Translations under genes and position numbers: made by a program
Shown here: positions 8,895 to 16,602 of the stretch, in pieces
How the letters are laid out: every line of letters starts with the position of its first letter
Position numbering within the stretch: position 1 is the stretch's first letter
Notes under the pieces: generated by a model
Databases searched by the model: none
What the model saw: only the letters and a program-made list of their open reading frames with translations
Told to the model about the DNA's origin: nothing
NCBI RefSeq assembly: GCF_015999545.1
Contig: NZ_CP065546.1
Coordinates: 806,001 to 870,000, forward strand
Direction of reading: 5' to 3'
Source of the DNA: Lysinibacillus sp. JNUCC-52
GTDB taxonomy: Bacteria > Bacillota > Bacilli > Bacillales_A > Planococcaceae
Length of the DNA stretch: 64,000 bases

Positions 8895-9800
8895 TTACGC
8901 AGATTTATGATGTGCTTTCCTTATTTCTATAATTTTTGAACCAGAGAACAACAATAAAGCAAGCCATATAATACTGAATGCCAGTAGTTCTACTTGACTG
9001 AATGGTTCTTTATAAAGTACCACACCTAAAATTAAAACAATTGTTGGCGCTACATATTGTATAAAACCTAATAAGTAAAGCGGAATATTTTGAGCACCTT
9101 TAGCAAATAAAACTAGAGGCACTGCTGTCACAATACCGCTAACAATCATTAATACATCTGTATGGATATTCACGTGTAAGAAAGATGCTTGGCTTGTTGA
9201 AAATAAATAAATGTAATAGCCTAACGCAAATGGCAGAATAAACATAGTTTCGATGGCTAGACCCCTTGTTGCATCAAGTGTAATTTTCTTTTTCAGTACC
9301 CCATAAATAGCGAACGTTAAGGCAATTAGAATAGCCACCCAAGGTACTGTACCATAATTTACTGTTAATATAATAACCGCAATAAACGCGATGGCTGTAG
9401 CAACCCATTGTGCACGACTCAACGACTCTTTAAAGAAAACAACCCCGAAAATAACCGACAATAGTGGATTAATATAATAACCGAGGCTTGTCTCAATTAA
9501 ATGCTCGTGAGTTACAGCCCAAATATATAAATACCAATTCATTGAAATGACAAAAGATGCGCCAGCTAACTGCCAAAAAATCTTCTGATGTGTCCATAAA
9601 TATTTTAAATCTGCTAGTAACTCTTTGCGCATACCGAGAATAATGACTGCTAGCACTGTAAAGACGAAGGACCAAATTACACGGCCTAATAAAATTTCCA
9701 TACTTGGCACATGCTCAAGTAATTTCCAGTAAAGTGGGAATGCTCCCCAAATGGCATAGGCAAAAAACGCTGCCAATACACCTTTTTTCTCATTTGACAT
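8895..9800 (-). CDS. rarD: RarD-type EamA family permease
   Basis: A 301-residue membrane protein with about ten hydrophobic helices and two EamA-like halves, closest in pattern to RarD (FAYAIWGAFPLYWKLL near the N-terminus, YYINPLLSVIFGVVFFKESLS near residue 105). RarD proteins are putative small-molecule transporters of the DMT superfamily; the substrate is unknown. The ATG at 9800 is chosen because AGGAGA lies 10 to 11 bases before it and the product begins MSNEKKG as in relatives; a longer frame to 9857 has no ribosome site. It converges on the Xre gene with a shared terminator. Confidence 0.85.
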   Translation of the reverse strand: MSNEKKGVLAAFFAYAIWGAFPLYWKLLEHVPSMEILLGRVIWSFVFTVLAVIILGMRKELLADLKYLWTHQKIFWQLAGASFVISMNWYLYIWAVTHEHLIETSLGYYINPLLSVIFGVVFFKESLSRAQWVATAIAFIAVIILTVNYGTVPWVAILIALTFAIYGVLKKKITLDATRGLAIETMFILPFALGYYIYLFSTSQASFLHVNIHTDVLMIVSGIVTAVPLVLFAKGAQNIPLYLLGFIQYVAPTIVLILGVVLYKEPFSQVELLAFSIIWLALLLFSGSKIIEIRKAHHKSA

Positions 9801-9970
9801 TGTCTTTAATTCTCCTACTCTTTTTAAATCGATTACGACTCTCTTGTAATTTCTCAAGATTGCCGTTTATTCATAATGTGAAAGAATAGACTAATTATAG
9901 GACTTTGACTGGCTACTGTAAATGCACAATTTTACTATTAACATATTGTTTATTGCTTAAACACCAGACA

Positions 9971-10507
9971 TTACGCTTTATTTTCGCTTTCAAGCTCAGA
10001 AATATATTTTCGCACCATACTATAACTAATTTCAGGATTAATTTGACGCTTAATACGAATATGAATTTCTTTTATACCTACCCCCTGCTCCCGCATATCT
10101 CGAATCATTGATTTTAAAGGACCTGAAAGAGATTCCCTAGACAGAGCGGTATATTTACTAAGCTCAATTAGCAAGTCGGTATTTTGTCGTCGGAGCTCCT
10201 TTAACTCGTCGACGACACAATTATATTCTGTTAGCTTTTTTTGCAATACCGCATTTTGTTGTGTCAATTTTTGCATGTCTTCTGTTAGCTTCGCATTTTG
10301 TTTTTTTAAATTTTTTCGCTCTTGCTCCAATACAATTTGCTTTTCATCTAAATCAAGATGGACGGCATTATACAATTCTTCAATATGCATTAGCTCTTTA
10401 TAGCGGCTTTGCGTTAACATCATAAGTGTTTCTGTCGATTTGACAGCAAGTGTGCCATCTTGCATTTTTTCACATGTTAATGCTGATAAATCCATTTTGT
10501 TCGTCAT
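9971..10507 (-). CDS. Coiled-coil protein of unknown function behind a Fur box
   Basis: A 178-residue soluble protein that I do not recognise. Residues about 50-115 form a leucine-rich coiled coil (heptads through EQERKNLKKQNAKL and QNAVLQKKLTEY), and the C-terminus (about 125-172, GVGIKEIHIRIKRQ then YSMVRKYISEL) resembles a helix-turn-helix of the kind seen in DNA-binding or replication-associated proteins. It could therefore be a dimeric regulator, but this is inference. A near-perfect Fur box lies 76 bases upstream, implying iron-repressed expression. A decayed duplicate of its upstream region sits at about 38840-39030. Confidence 0.7.
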   Translation of the reverse strand: MTNKMDLSALTCEKMQDGTLAVKSTETLMMLTQSRYKELMHIEELYNAVHLDLDEKQIVLEQERKNLKKQNAKLTEDMQKLTQQNAVLQKKLTEYNCVVDELKELRRQNTDLLIELSKYTALSRESLSGPLKSMIRDMREQGVGIKEIHIRIKRQINPEISYSMVRKYISELESENKA

Positions 10508-10582
10508 ATTTTTCTCACTCCATTACTAAATTGTTCGTGTAATGGGATTGCTTTGTTTAACATCCTTCAGCTTCCTTTTATA

Positions 10583-10597
10583 TGATAATCATTCTCA
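10583..10597. promoter_or_regulatory. Fur box before the coiled-coil gene
   Basis: TGATAATCATTCTCA matches the 7-1-7 Bacillus Fur consensus TGATAAT-N-ATTATCA at 14 of 15 positions. A further dyad, TTCTCATT with AATGAGAA, spans 10592-10618. Confidence 0.7.
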
Positions 10598-10640
10598 TTT
10601 ATCTTATCATAATGAGAAAAGCACATTTTGTCAAAAATAA

Positions 10641-10672
10641 AAAAGCTCCCTGCATAAAAGCAAGGAGCCTTT
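10641..10672 (-). terminator. Terminator of the hydroxybutyrate dehydrogenase/permease transcript
   Basis: Read on the minus strand, GGCTCCTTGC and GCAGGGAGC form a stem followed by TTTTTTATTTTT. A second dyad, AGAAAGAATC (10699-10708) with GATTCTTTCT (10725-10734), precedes it just after the dehydrogenase stop. Confidence 0.7.
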
Positions 10673-10743
10673 TAAATCTGCTCTTATTACTGCAAAATAG
10701 AAAGAATCCATTTTTCTTAAAATAGATTCTTTCTTCAGGTATA

Positions 10744-11535
10744 CTATTGTGCTACATAACCACCGTCAATGACAACAGCTTGTCCTGTAACGCTTTTAGC
10801 TCGATCACTTGCTAAGTATAGCGCATAGTCTGCAATTTCGCTTACATCTAGTAATTTTTTCTGAGGCACTTGAGCTAAAATAATATCTTCAAGCGCTCTA
10901 TCTTCTGGAATATTACGCGTTTTTGCTAAATCAGCTATTTGACCACGCACAAGTGGTGTATCTACATAACCAGGGCATAAAGCATTTACTGTGATACCAT
11001 GTTTTGCACCTTCTATAGCTGCAACTTTAGTTAATCCGATAACACCATGTTTTGCACTGTTGTAAGCAGCCTTGCCAGCAAATCCAATTAAACCATTAAT
11101 CGAAGCGATGTTGATAATACGTCCAAAACCTTGTTCTTTCATAATAGGAAATACAGTTTTAATTAAAATAAATGGTGCAACTAACATAATTTTTTGCATT
11201 AATTCAAATTTTGCAGTTGGAAACTCTTCTATTGGAGAAACGTGTTGTAAACCAGCATTATTAATAACGATGTCAACAGAACCGAATTTTTCCTTAGCCG
11301 TTTGAACTAAGTTTTGAAGTTCTTCTTCGCTCGTAACGTCCGCTTTCACACCAATCGCTTGAAAACCTTCTTTAATTAGAGATTCTGCAGATTCTACTAC
11401 CATTTCTTCATTGATATCAGAAAGAACTACTTTTGCTCCGAATTGAGCAAAACGTTTACCGATTTCAAATCCAATTCCGCGACCTGCACCTGTAATAATA
11501 ACTACTTTATTTTTAACATTGATGAATTCAGACAT
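10744..11535 (-). CDS. bdhA: 3-hydroxybutyrate dehydrogenase (SDR family)
   Basis: A 263-residue short-chain dehydrogenase predicted to interconvert D-3-hydroxybutyrate and acetoacetate with NAD. Seen are the cofactor motif TGAGRGIG (residues 15-22), NNAG near residue 92, catalytic Ser in NIASING and the YxxxK pair in YNSAKHG. The stretch LCPGYVDTPLV, which follows the active site, is a hallmark of the bacterial BDH group. AGGAGG lies eight bases before the ATG. It is 37 bases downstream of a GntP-type permease in the same operon. A second, diverged dehydrogenase of the same type is at 40462-41208, also linked to a GntP permease. Confidence 0.88.
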   Translation of the reverse strand: MSEFINVKNKVVIITGAGRGIGFEIGKRFAQFGAKVVLSDINEEMVVESAESLIKEGFQAIGVKADVTSEEELQNLVQTAKEKFGSVDIVINNAGLQHVSPIEEFPTAKFELMQKIMLVAPFILIKTVFPIMKEQGFGRIINIASINGLIGFAGKAAYNSAKHGVIGLTKVAAIEGAKHGITVNALCPGYVDTPLVRGQIADLAKTRNIPEDRALEDIILAQVPQKKLLDVSEIADYALYLASDRAKSVTGQAVVIDGGYVAQ

Positions 11536-11572
11536 AATATATTCCTCCTAATTTTTTAAGCTAACATCGTTA

Positions 11573-12859
11573 TTAAACTAAACCTATTGCAGCTAAGAGA
11601 ATTCCAACTATCAAAGCAATAGTAGGAATGAAAAACGCTACAACAAATACATCTTTATAAGTTTCTTTATGAGATAATCCTGTAACAGCCAGTAAAGTTA
11701 ATAATGCCCCATTATTAGGAAATATCGATGCACCTGAGGCAATAGCAGCAATTCTGTGTAAAGCGTCAGGACTAATTCCTGTCGTTTGGGCAACGTTATT
11801 AAACGTATCTCCTAAAGTTGAAAGAGCAATACCCATACCACCAGAAGCAGATCCCGTGATGATGGCCATAATTTGAACAGCTAAACCTTCAGCAATTAAT
11901 GGATTATCAGAAATACCTAACAGCCATGAAGTTATGTTATCGAATGCAGGCACAATGGCAATAACTGAGCCAAATCCTACCGCCGCACTTGTATTTAAAA
12001 TAGCCATGACAGAGCCTTTACCACCGTCATTAATAGATGGAATAAATTTTTTATAATCCTTTAAGTTAAGAATCATGATACATAAGACCCCAACTAGTAA
12101 AGCGATAACAGCATCTAACTTAACAATATTTAATAGCACAACGACAACGACAAGTGGAATCAAGGAAATAATCCAATGAGGGACTTTCTGATCTCCATCA
12201 GTTGTCATGTGCGTACTATTTTCTGGTTCTGTATACCCTTCGCCTTGAGCAGCAAACTTTTTCGCTCTATATGCTAACCAAAGATATCCACCAACAGCCA
12301 TTATAATTGTGGCAGCAATGCCAATGATTGATCCTGACGTAGGAGAAGTTTTAAAGTAATCCATTGGAATCAAGTTTTGGATTTGTGGAGTCCCTGGTAT
12401 AGATGTCATTGTAAATGTAAATGCTCCAAGTGCAAACGTTGGTACAAGTAATTTTCTTGATACATTTGCTTCACGAAATAGTTGAAGCGCAATTGGATAA
12501 ATAGCAAATACAACTACAAAAAGACTAACACCACCATAAGTTAGTAACGCAGCAGCAATTAATACACCAAGTATAGCTCTCTTTTTACCAATTAATTGAG
12601 TAACCTTTTGAGCTACAGATTTTGCAGCGCCTGTATCCTCCATCAATTTTCCGAACACGGCTCCTAATAAGAAAATAGGGAACCAACTTTTTACGAAATT
12701 AACTAACCCTTGCATATACGTACCTGTATATGTGTCAAGTACATTTAATCCGTTAAGAACTGCAACAACACCCGCTACAAGGGGCGCAACCCATATGATA
12801 GACCATCCAAGATACGCTAAAGCCATTAATAGGACTAGTCCAATAATAATACTTAACAA
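11573..12859 (-). CDS. GntP-family permease, probably for hydroxybutyrate
   Basis: A 428-residue membrane permease of the GntP/gluconate family with about twelve hydrophobic segments. Conserved parts include LTYGGVSLFVVVFAIYPIA near residue 107 and GSASGGMGIALSTLG near residue 330. The family takes up gluconate and related hydroxy-acids; linkage to 3-hydroxybutyrate dehydrogenase makes 3-hydroxybutyrate the likely substrate, by inference. The start is a TTG with GAGGTG seven bases upstream. It begins the operon, divergent from a LysR regulator across a 407-base gap, and is paralogous to the permease at 42177-43487. Confidence 0.85.
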   Translation of the reverse strand: MLSIIIGLVLLMALAYLGWSIIWVAPLVAGVVAVLNGLNVLDTYTGTYMQGLVNFVKSWFPIFLLGAVFGKLMEDTGAAKSVAQKVTQLIGKKRAILGVLIAAALLTYGGVSLFVVVFAIYPIALQLFREANVSRKLLVPTFALGAFTFTMTSIPGTPQIQNLIPMDYFKTSPTSGSIIGIAATIIMAVGGYLWLAYRAKKFAAQGEGYTEPENSTHMTTDGDQKVPHWIISLIPLVVVVVLLNIVKLDAVIALLVGVLCIMILNLKDYKKFIPSINDGGKGSVMAILNTSAAVGFGSVIAIVPAFDNITSWLLGISDNPLIAEGLAVQIMAIITGSASGGMGIALSTLGDTFNNVAQTTGISPDALHRIAAIASGASIFPNNGALLTLLAVTGLSHKETYKDVFVVAFFIPTIALIVGILLAAIGLV

Positions 12860-13266
12860 ATAGTTTCACCTCTTTCCTTAAAGCTAATACTGTTTACCAA
12901 CTATTTGATAAGATATAATTACCAAAAAGTATTAAATTTATTTGACCAATGTATACCTTGACCAAATAGAAACTTTTGTAACTATCCTGTAGTTACATCT
13001 CGTAAACAATATAATCCTAAGAAAGGACAACTAAATGCATATTTAGATTGCCATTTTATTTAAGTTGTTAATTCTCGTGAAATATATATTTCACAAAAAT
13101 ATTTTTTTACTGGAACGTATTGTATTATCTAAGATGCTAAACAAGTATGTTACAAAAATTTGAACATTAATGTTATATCCGAATAAAGTATAACGCTGAC
13201 GAATTTATTAGTAAAACGAATAATATGAATAACATTAATGAATAAAAAGAATAAATAGGTGTAAAT
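12860..13266. promoter_or_regulatory. Divergent control region between GntP permease and LysR
   Basis: This 407-base gene-free stretch holds two direct copies of TTGACCAA (12942-12949 and 12958-12965, 16 bp apart) near the permease, a perfect 12-bp palindrome AACATTAATGTT at 13163-13174, and a partial copy AACATTAATG at 13231-13240 just before the LysR gene. These are candidate operators; which one LysR binds cannot be decided from sequence alone. Confidence 0.5.
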
Positions 13267-14175
13267 ATGGAACTACGTGAATTAAAATTATTTTTAGAAG
13301 TGACGAATTATAATAGCTTTACGAAGGCTGCTGAACATTCATACTTATCTCAATCTTCCTTGAGTAAAGCTATAAAAAAATTAGAAGAAGAACTACAATT
13401 GGAGTTATTTGATCGATCAACAAGACATATGCAATTGACTGAAGCAGGTAAAATTGTTTATAACCAGAGTCAAAAAGTATTCGAAGTGATTGAGGAGTTG
13501 AACGTTCAATTAGATCAATTTCGTGAAATAGCTACTGGCGAAATTAAACTAGGTATTCCTCCGCTAATTGGGACATTGTTTTTTTCTGAAATTGCTCGAA
13601 ATTTTGAAGAACGATATCCAGAAGTATCTTTAATATTAATTGAACGTGGGGCTAAGGTGATTAATCAACTTGTCGAAGAAGGTACGATTGATTTAGGCAT
13701 TATAGTCTTACCCGAGGATGAATCTAAATTTAATATTACTCCGTTTATACAGGATAACTTTGTGCTATTTGTAAATGAGGAGCATAGGCTTGCCCATAAA
13801 AAAAGTATTAAATTAAAAGAATTAAAAGATGAAAAATTTATCGTTTTTACAGAAGATTTTGCTTTGCATGATTTTATGATTGAAGCTTGTCAAGCAGCTG
13901 GGTTTACGCCAAACATTGCACTCAAAAGTTCACAATGGGATGTTATGATTGAAGTAGTAGCATCCAAATTAGGTGTTACAATTTTACCGAATTCAATTTA
14001 TAATAAACAAACAAATAAGAATGTCAAAATTATACCGATTGAAAAACCTGAATTATTTTGGCGACTAGGCGTCATTACTAAAAAAAATGCCCATAAACCG
14101 TTGGCATTAAGAGAACTACTTAACCTATTGCCGACTTTGGAATTTTCAGCTCTGCAAAATTTTAAAGGAAGATAA
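13267..14175 (+). CDS. LysR-family transcriptional regulator
   Basis: A 302-residue LysR regulator. The N-terminal winged helix (residues 1-62) contains FLEVTNYNSFTKAAEHSYLS then SSLSKAIKKLEEEL, followed by the substrate-binding domain that starts near residue 90 (GEIKLGIPPLIGTLF). AGGTG precedes the ATG at 13267. It is divergent from the GntP permease-hydroxybutyrate dehydrogenase operon, and LysR regulators usually control such a neighbour in response to its substrate, so 3-hydroxybutyrate or acetoacetate is the likely effector. A terminator follows the gene. Confidence 0.9.
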   Translation: MELRELKLFLEVTNYNSFTKAAEHSYLSQSSLSKAIKKLEEELQLELFDRSTRHMQLTEAGKIVYNQSQKVFEVIEELNVQLDQFREIATGEIKLGIPPLIGTLFFSEIARNFEERYPEVSLILIERGAKVINQLVEEGTIDLGIIVLPEDESKFNITPFIQDNFVLFVNEEHRLAHKKSIKLKELKDEKFIVFTEDFALHDFMIEACQAAGFTPNIALKSSQWDVMIEVVASKLGVTILPNSIYNKQTNKNVKIIPIEKPELFWRLGVITKKNAHKPLALRELLNLLPTLEFSALQNFKGR

Positions 14176-14206
14176 TTGGATCTATCTAATGCAAACATAA
14201 TAACTA

Positions 14207-14248
14207 TAGAAGTACAAACCTAAAATCAAGGGTTGTGCTTCTTTTTTT
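14207..14248 (+). terminator. Terminator after the LysR gene
   Basis: AGAAGTACAAACC pairs with GGTTGTGCTTCT (one bulge and one G-U) and is followed by TTTTTTT. Confidence 0.75.
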
Positions 14249-14740
14249 GATCTGTTAAGTGTCATTTTTATCTCTTTGCACTAAAAGTGTATATAAGATA
14301 TTTGTGTACTGCCGCTTAAATAGATTATAAAATAAGACTATAATATCTTTTTATGGAAGTAACGAACCTAAATACAGTAAACTAATTCTGAAATAGAGCA
14401 TCAAAGAAAAAAAACCACCTTTTTGCAAGCCAACTAATTATCATTATCTTCTATAATCATCTAACTATCTAAGAGAATTAATAGCTCTTTAACAGCAGCT
14501 ATTTTATTATATTTTGTAATTCCCTATTAGACATATCATGACATAATATCAGTAAATATAAATTTATCCTCATAATCCATATATTTTTAATTACCATACT
14601 TAACATTTTCTAATAAGGCTATAAAGGAATTTTTATACAACTACAACACTATCTTCCCACAGAAATAGATTACTGTTTCAACTATTTATATACAATATAT
14701 TACATATATTTTTAATAGTTTTTCTTAAGGAGGGTTAAAG
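14249..14740. other. AT-rich gene-free stretch before the ComA-like gene
   Basis: About 490 bases of very AT-rich DNA. I see no convincing reading frame, RNA gene or pheromone precursor in it, and no clear promoter. It probably holds the promoter of the response regulator and marks the left edge of the lasso-peptide region. Confidence 0.4.
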
Positions 14741-15388
14741 TTGATTAAAATATTGGTTGTAGATGATCATAACTTAGTAGGTGAGGGCACGAAATTATTA
14801 CTAGAGCAAGAAAAAGATTTTAAAGTAACTTTTGTTAATTCTAGTGAAAAAGCATTAGAAATTTTATTAAAATACGAATTTGACGTATTTGTATTTGATT
14901 TAAACATGCCAGGATTAAACGGACAAGAACTTGCTAAAGAAGTTTCAAAAATCTCCCCTAAATCTAACATTATTATTTATACTGGTTACGATATTGAACC
15001 ACACTTCAATAAGTTAGTTTCTTCAGGTGTTTCAAGTTTTATTAATAAAGTTGCTTCAAAAGAAACACTTATAGCGGCGATTAGAGCAAGTTTAGAAGGT
15101 AACTCAATGATGCCAATAAATTTATTACAGCAATTAAAAATACCTGATAATAGTATAAACATTTTAGAGGGTTTCCACCTATTAAAAAAATATAATTTAA
15201 GTAAAAATGAAATAGAAACTCTAAGACTTGTTATGGCAGACAAAACAAATAAAGAGATCGCAGCAGAATTATTTATTAGCCTAAGAACTGTGGAATATCG
15301 CTTATCAAATATCTTCAAGAAATTAAATGTAAACTCAAGAATCAAGGCAATCAAAAAAATAGAGGAAATAAGCAAGCGAACTGAATAG
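14741..15388 (+). CDS. ComA-like response regulator (NarL/LuxR class)
   Basis: A 215-residue two-component response regulator. The receiver domain (1-115) has the acidic pair Asp8-Asp9, phosphoacceptor Asp53 in FDLNMPG, Thr81 in IIIYTGYD and Lys103. The C-terminal LuxR-type helix-turn-helix (about 153-210) reads NKEIAAELFISLRTVEYRLSNIF. The order of motifs, including YTGY and the SRTxEYxLxxIFxKLNVxSR-like helix, is strikingly like ComA of B. subtilis, the competence/quorum regulator. The TTG start has AAGGAGGG before it. No sensor kinase is nearby, so the partner must be elsewhere. Its place just before the lasso-peptide genes suggests that it controls them. Confidence 0.85.
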   Translation: MIKILVVDDHNLVGEGTKLLLEQEKDFKVTFVNSSEKALEILLKYEFDVFVFDLNMPGLNGQELAKEVSKISPKSNIIIYTGYDIEPHFNKLVSSGVSSFINKVASKETLIAAIRASLEGNSMMPINLLQQLKIPDNSINILEGFHLLKKYNLSKNEIETLRLVMADKTNKEIAAELFISLRTVEYRLSNIFKKLNVNSRIKAIKKIEEISKRTE

Positions 15389-15406
15389 AAACTACATTTA
15401 CAAGCT

Positions 15407-15455
15407 AAACCACAAATTAATTCTGGTAACACCGTAATTAATTTGCGGTTTTTTT
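15407..15455 (+). terminator. Terminator after the ComA-like gene
   Basis: AAACC-A-CAAATTAATT (15407-15422) pairs with AATTAATTTG-C-GGTTT (15436-15451), one mismatch, ending in seven T. It separates the regulator from the lasso precursor transcript. Confidence 0.8.
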
Positions 15456-15552
15456 GAGGTTTCTTTACGGTATCTAAAGTTTTTTTCATAAGTTAATCTA
15501 TAAATAAACCTCCAAACAGAGGTAACATATGACAGGTTAAATTATTGAATCT

Positions 15553-15574
15553 TTGTAGGTTGCTAAACTTACAA
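15553..15574. promoter_or_regulatory. Dyad upstream of the lasso precursor, candidate response-regulator site
   Basis: TTGTA-n-G, eight bases, then C-n-TACAA form a symmetric 22-bp element. It ends 18 bases before a possible -10 box TATCAT (15593-15598) and 57 bases before the precursor ATG, where an activator overlapping the -35 would sit. NarL/ComA-type regulators bind such inverted repeats; assignment to the adjacent ComA-like protein is inference. Another short dyad, ACCTC-GAGGT, is at 15508-15523. Confidence 0.45.
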
Positions 15575-15631
15575 GATGTTAATTATTTTTCCTATCATAA
15601 AACTATAAAAAAATGAAAGGAGTGAGAGATT

Positions 15632-15757
15632 ATGAATAAGTTACAATCTGCTCAAGTAAAAAACTATGGTGATTTCTTAGCGGTTACTCTTTCTAAGAAA
15701 AGCAAACCTGGTGATGGTAAATTTGGTCGCGGAAGAAAAGGAGGGAAAAAAGGTTAA
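15632..15757 (+). CDS. Lasso peptide precursor (A)
   Basis: A 41-residue peptide encoded just before lasso B1, B2 and C genes, with AAAGGAG eight bases upstream of the ATG. Thr19 is at the conserved -2 position, so the leader is residues 1-20 and the core 21-41. Core Ser21 can form a macrolactam with the side chain of Asp28, an 8-residue ring within the known 7-9 range. The core is strongly basic: nine Lys/Arg, no acid besides Asp28, seven Gly, one Phe (31). The leader has Tyr12-Gly-Asp-Phe15 where the usual B1 recognition motif would be YxxP. The function of the product (antimicrobial, signal or other) is not known. Gene identity rests on context plus the Thr-2/Ser1/Asp8 pattern. Confidence 0.8.
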   Translation: MNKLQSAQVKNYGDFLAVTLSKKSKPGDGKFGRGRKGGKKG

Positions 15758-15778
15758 TAAATAGTGACATTCTTTTTA

Positions 15779-15800
15779 GAGAGAGTCTTTTGACTCTCTC
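15779..15800 (+). terminator. Hairpin between precursor and B1 genes
   Basis: GAGAGAGTC (15779-15787) and GACTCTCTC (15792-15800) form a 9-bp stem with loop TTTT. No T-run follows, so it is more likely a partial attenuator or 3' stabiliser that raises precursor mRNA over the enzyme genes than a full terminator. Confidence 0.55.
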
Positions 15801-15844
15801 CTCCTGCTAATCAACTAATCATACATAAGAAGGTCGGAAATTTT

Positions 15845-16114
15845 ATGAAAATTGCTCGTAATAAAGATATCGCTACGACAGTTATGGAACAGGAATGTAT
15901 AATACTTGACTTAAAAAGTGGTCAATATTTTGGATTAGAACATGCTCTTAAGGAACTTTGGTTAGAAATTGACAACGAATACAAAGATATAAAAGTAATT
16001 CTTTCAAAGTGGAAAAGTCAATTTGATCAATCTGAAGAAGAATTGGTTCAAATTCTCTATGAAGCTACACGCGAACTTGCAGATAAGAAACTAATCAAAA
16101 TAAAAGATATTTAA
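15845..16114 (+). CDS. Lasso peptide B1 protein (RRE, PqqD-like)
   Basis: An 89-residue PqqD-like RiPP recognition element, the usual length of stand-alone lasso B1 proteins. The pattern of strands (MKIARNKDIATTVMEQECII, then LDLKSGQYFGLEHALKELWL) and three helices fits the family. B1 binds the precursor leader and delivers it to protease B2 and cyclase C. Here it must recognise a leader without the standard YxxP motif. An AGAAGG ribosome site precedes the ATG, and B2 follows after 17 bases. Confidence 0.88.
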   Translation: MKIARNKDIATTVMEQECIILDLKSGQYFGLEHALKELWLEIDNEYKDIKVILSKWKSQFDQSEEELVQILYEATRELADKKLIKIKDI

Positions 16115-16131
16115 GAGGAGGATTTCCCGTT

Positions 16132-16602
16132 ATGAATGAGGGGTATTTTACAACAGTTCATGGTTTTGTAAGGATGTTACTGTTGGAATATGATTTTGAA
16201 GAAGCCTATGAAAAAATCGCTGTTCATATGTATCCTCTTTATGCAAGTGCAAATGGTAGAAAGGTAAATGAATTAAATATAGACGAATTATATCGATTAG
16301 GTCAATTTCTGTATAAACTCGATGAAGATGATCTTCTAGTTACATCATGTGTATCCATAGCAGTTACTATTCAAGCCATTTTATTCAGTGGAGGATACGA
16401 TTCAGACTTAATAATAGGTGTTAAAAAAATTGATCACAAGTTATTTTCTCATGCATGGGTACAATTGAAAAGTGGAAAAAAGATTGACCCTAACAATAAA
16501 AATGAAGATTTAAAAGTTTTACAAACTTATAATATGAATAAATATACTGAAAGGTGGGTTTTGTCACGTTATGAAAATTTGGATTGCAATGCAAGGAAAT
16601 AA
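16132..16602 (+). CDS. Lasso peptide B2 protein (transglutaminase-like leader peptidase)
   Basis: A 156-residue protein of the lasso B2 family, a cysteine protease of transglutaminase fold that cuts the leader after residue -1. The expected catalytic triad is visible: Cys73 in VTSCVSIAVTIQAIL, His107 in FSHAWVQL and Asp119 in KKIDPN. Between them is IIGVKKID, the equivalent of the family IGV strand. GAGGAGG precedes the ATG, and the 3' end overlaps the cyclase start by 32 bases, so the two are probably translationally coupled. Confidence 0.9.
   Translation: MNEGYFTTVHGFVRMLLLEYDFEEAYEKIAVHMYPLYASANGRKVNELNIDELYRLGQFLYKLDEDDLLVTSCVSIAVTIQAILFSGGYDSDLIIGVKKIDHKLFSHAWVQLKSGKKIDPNNKNEDLKVLQTYNMNKYTERWVLSRYENLDCNARK

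Noticed and set aside
14249..14740. ComX-like pheromone gene beside the ComA-like regulator
   Set aside because: No frame of suitable length with a C-terminal Trp was found on either strand.
14986..15489. 167-codon minus-strand frame opposite the ComA-like gene
   Set aside because: It is antisense to a well-supported response regulator, has no ribosome site and reads as low-complexity hydrophobic sequence.
15632..15757. Lanthipeptide or other RiPP class for the small precursor
   Set aside because: There is no Cys in the peptide and no lanthionine synthetase nearby; B1, B2 and an asparagine-synthase-like cyclase define lasso biosynthesis.
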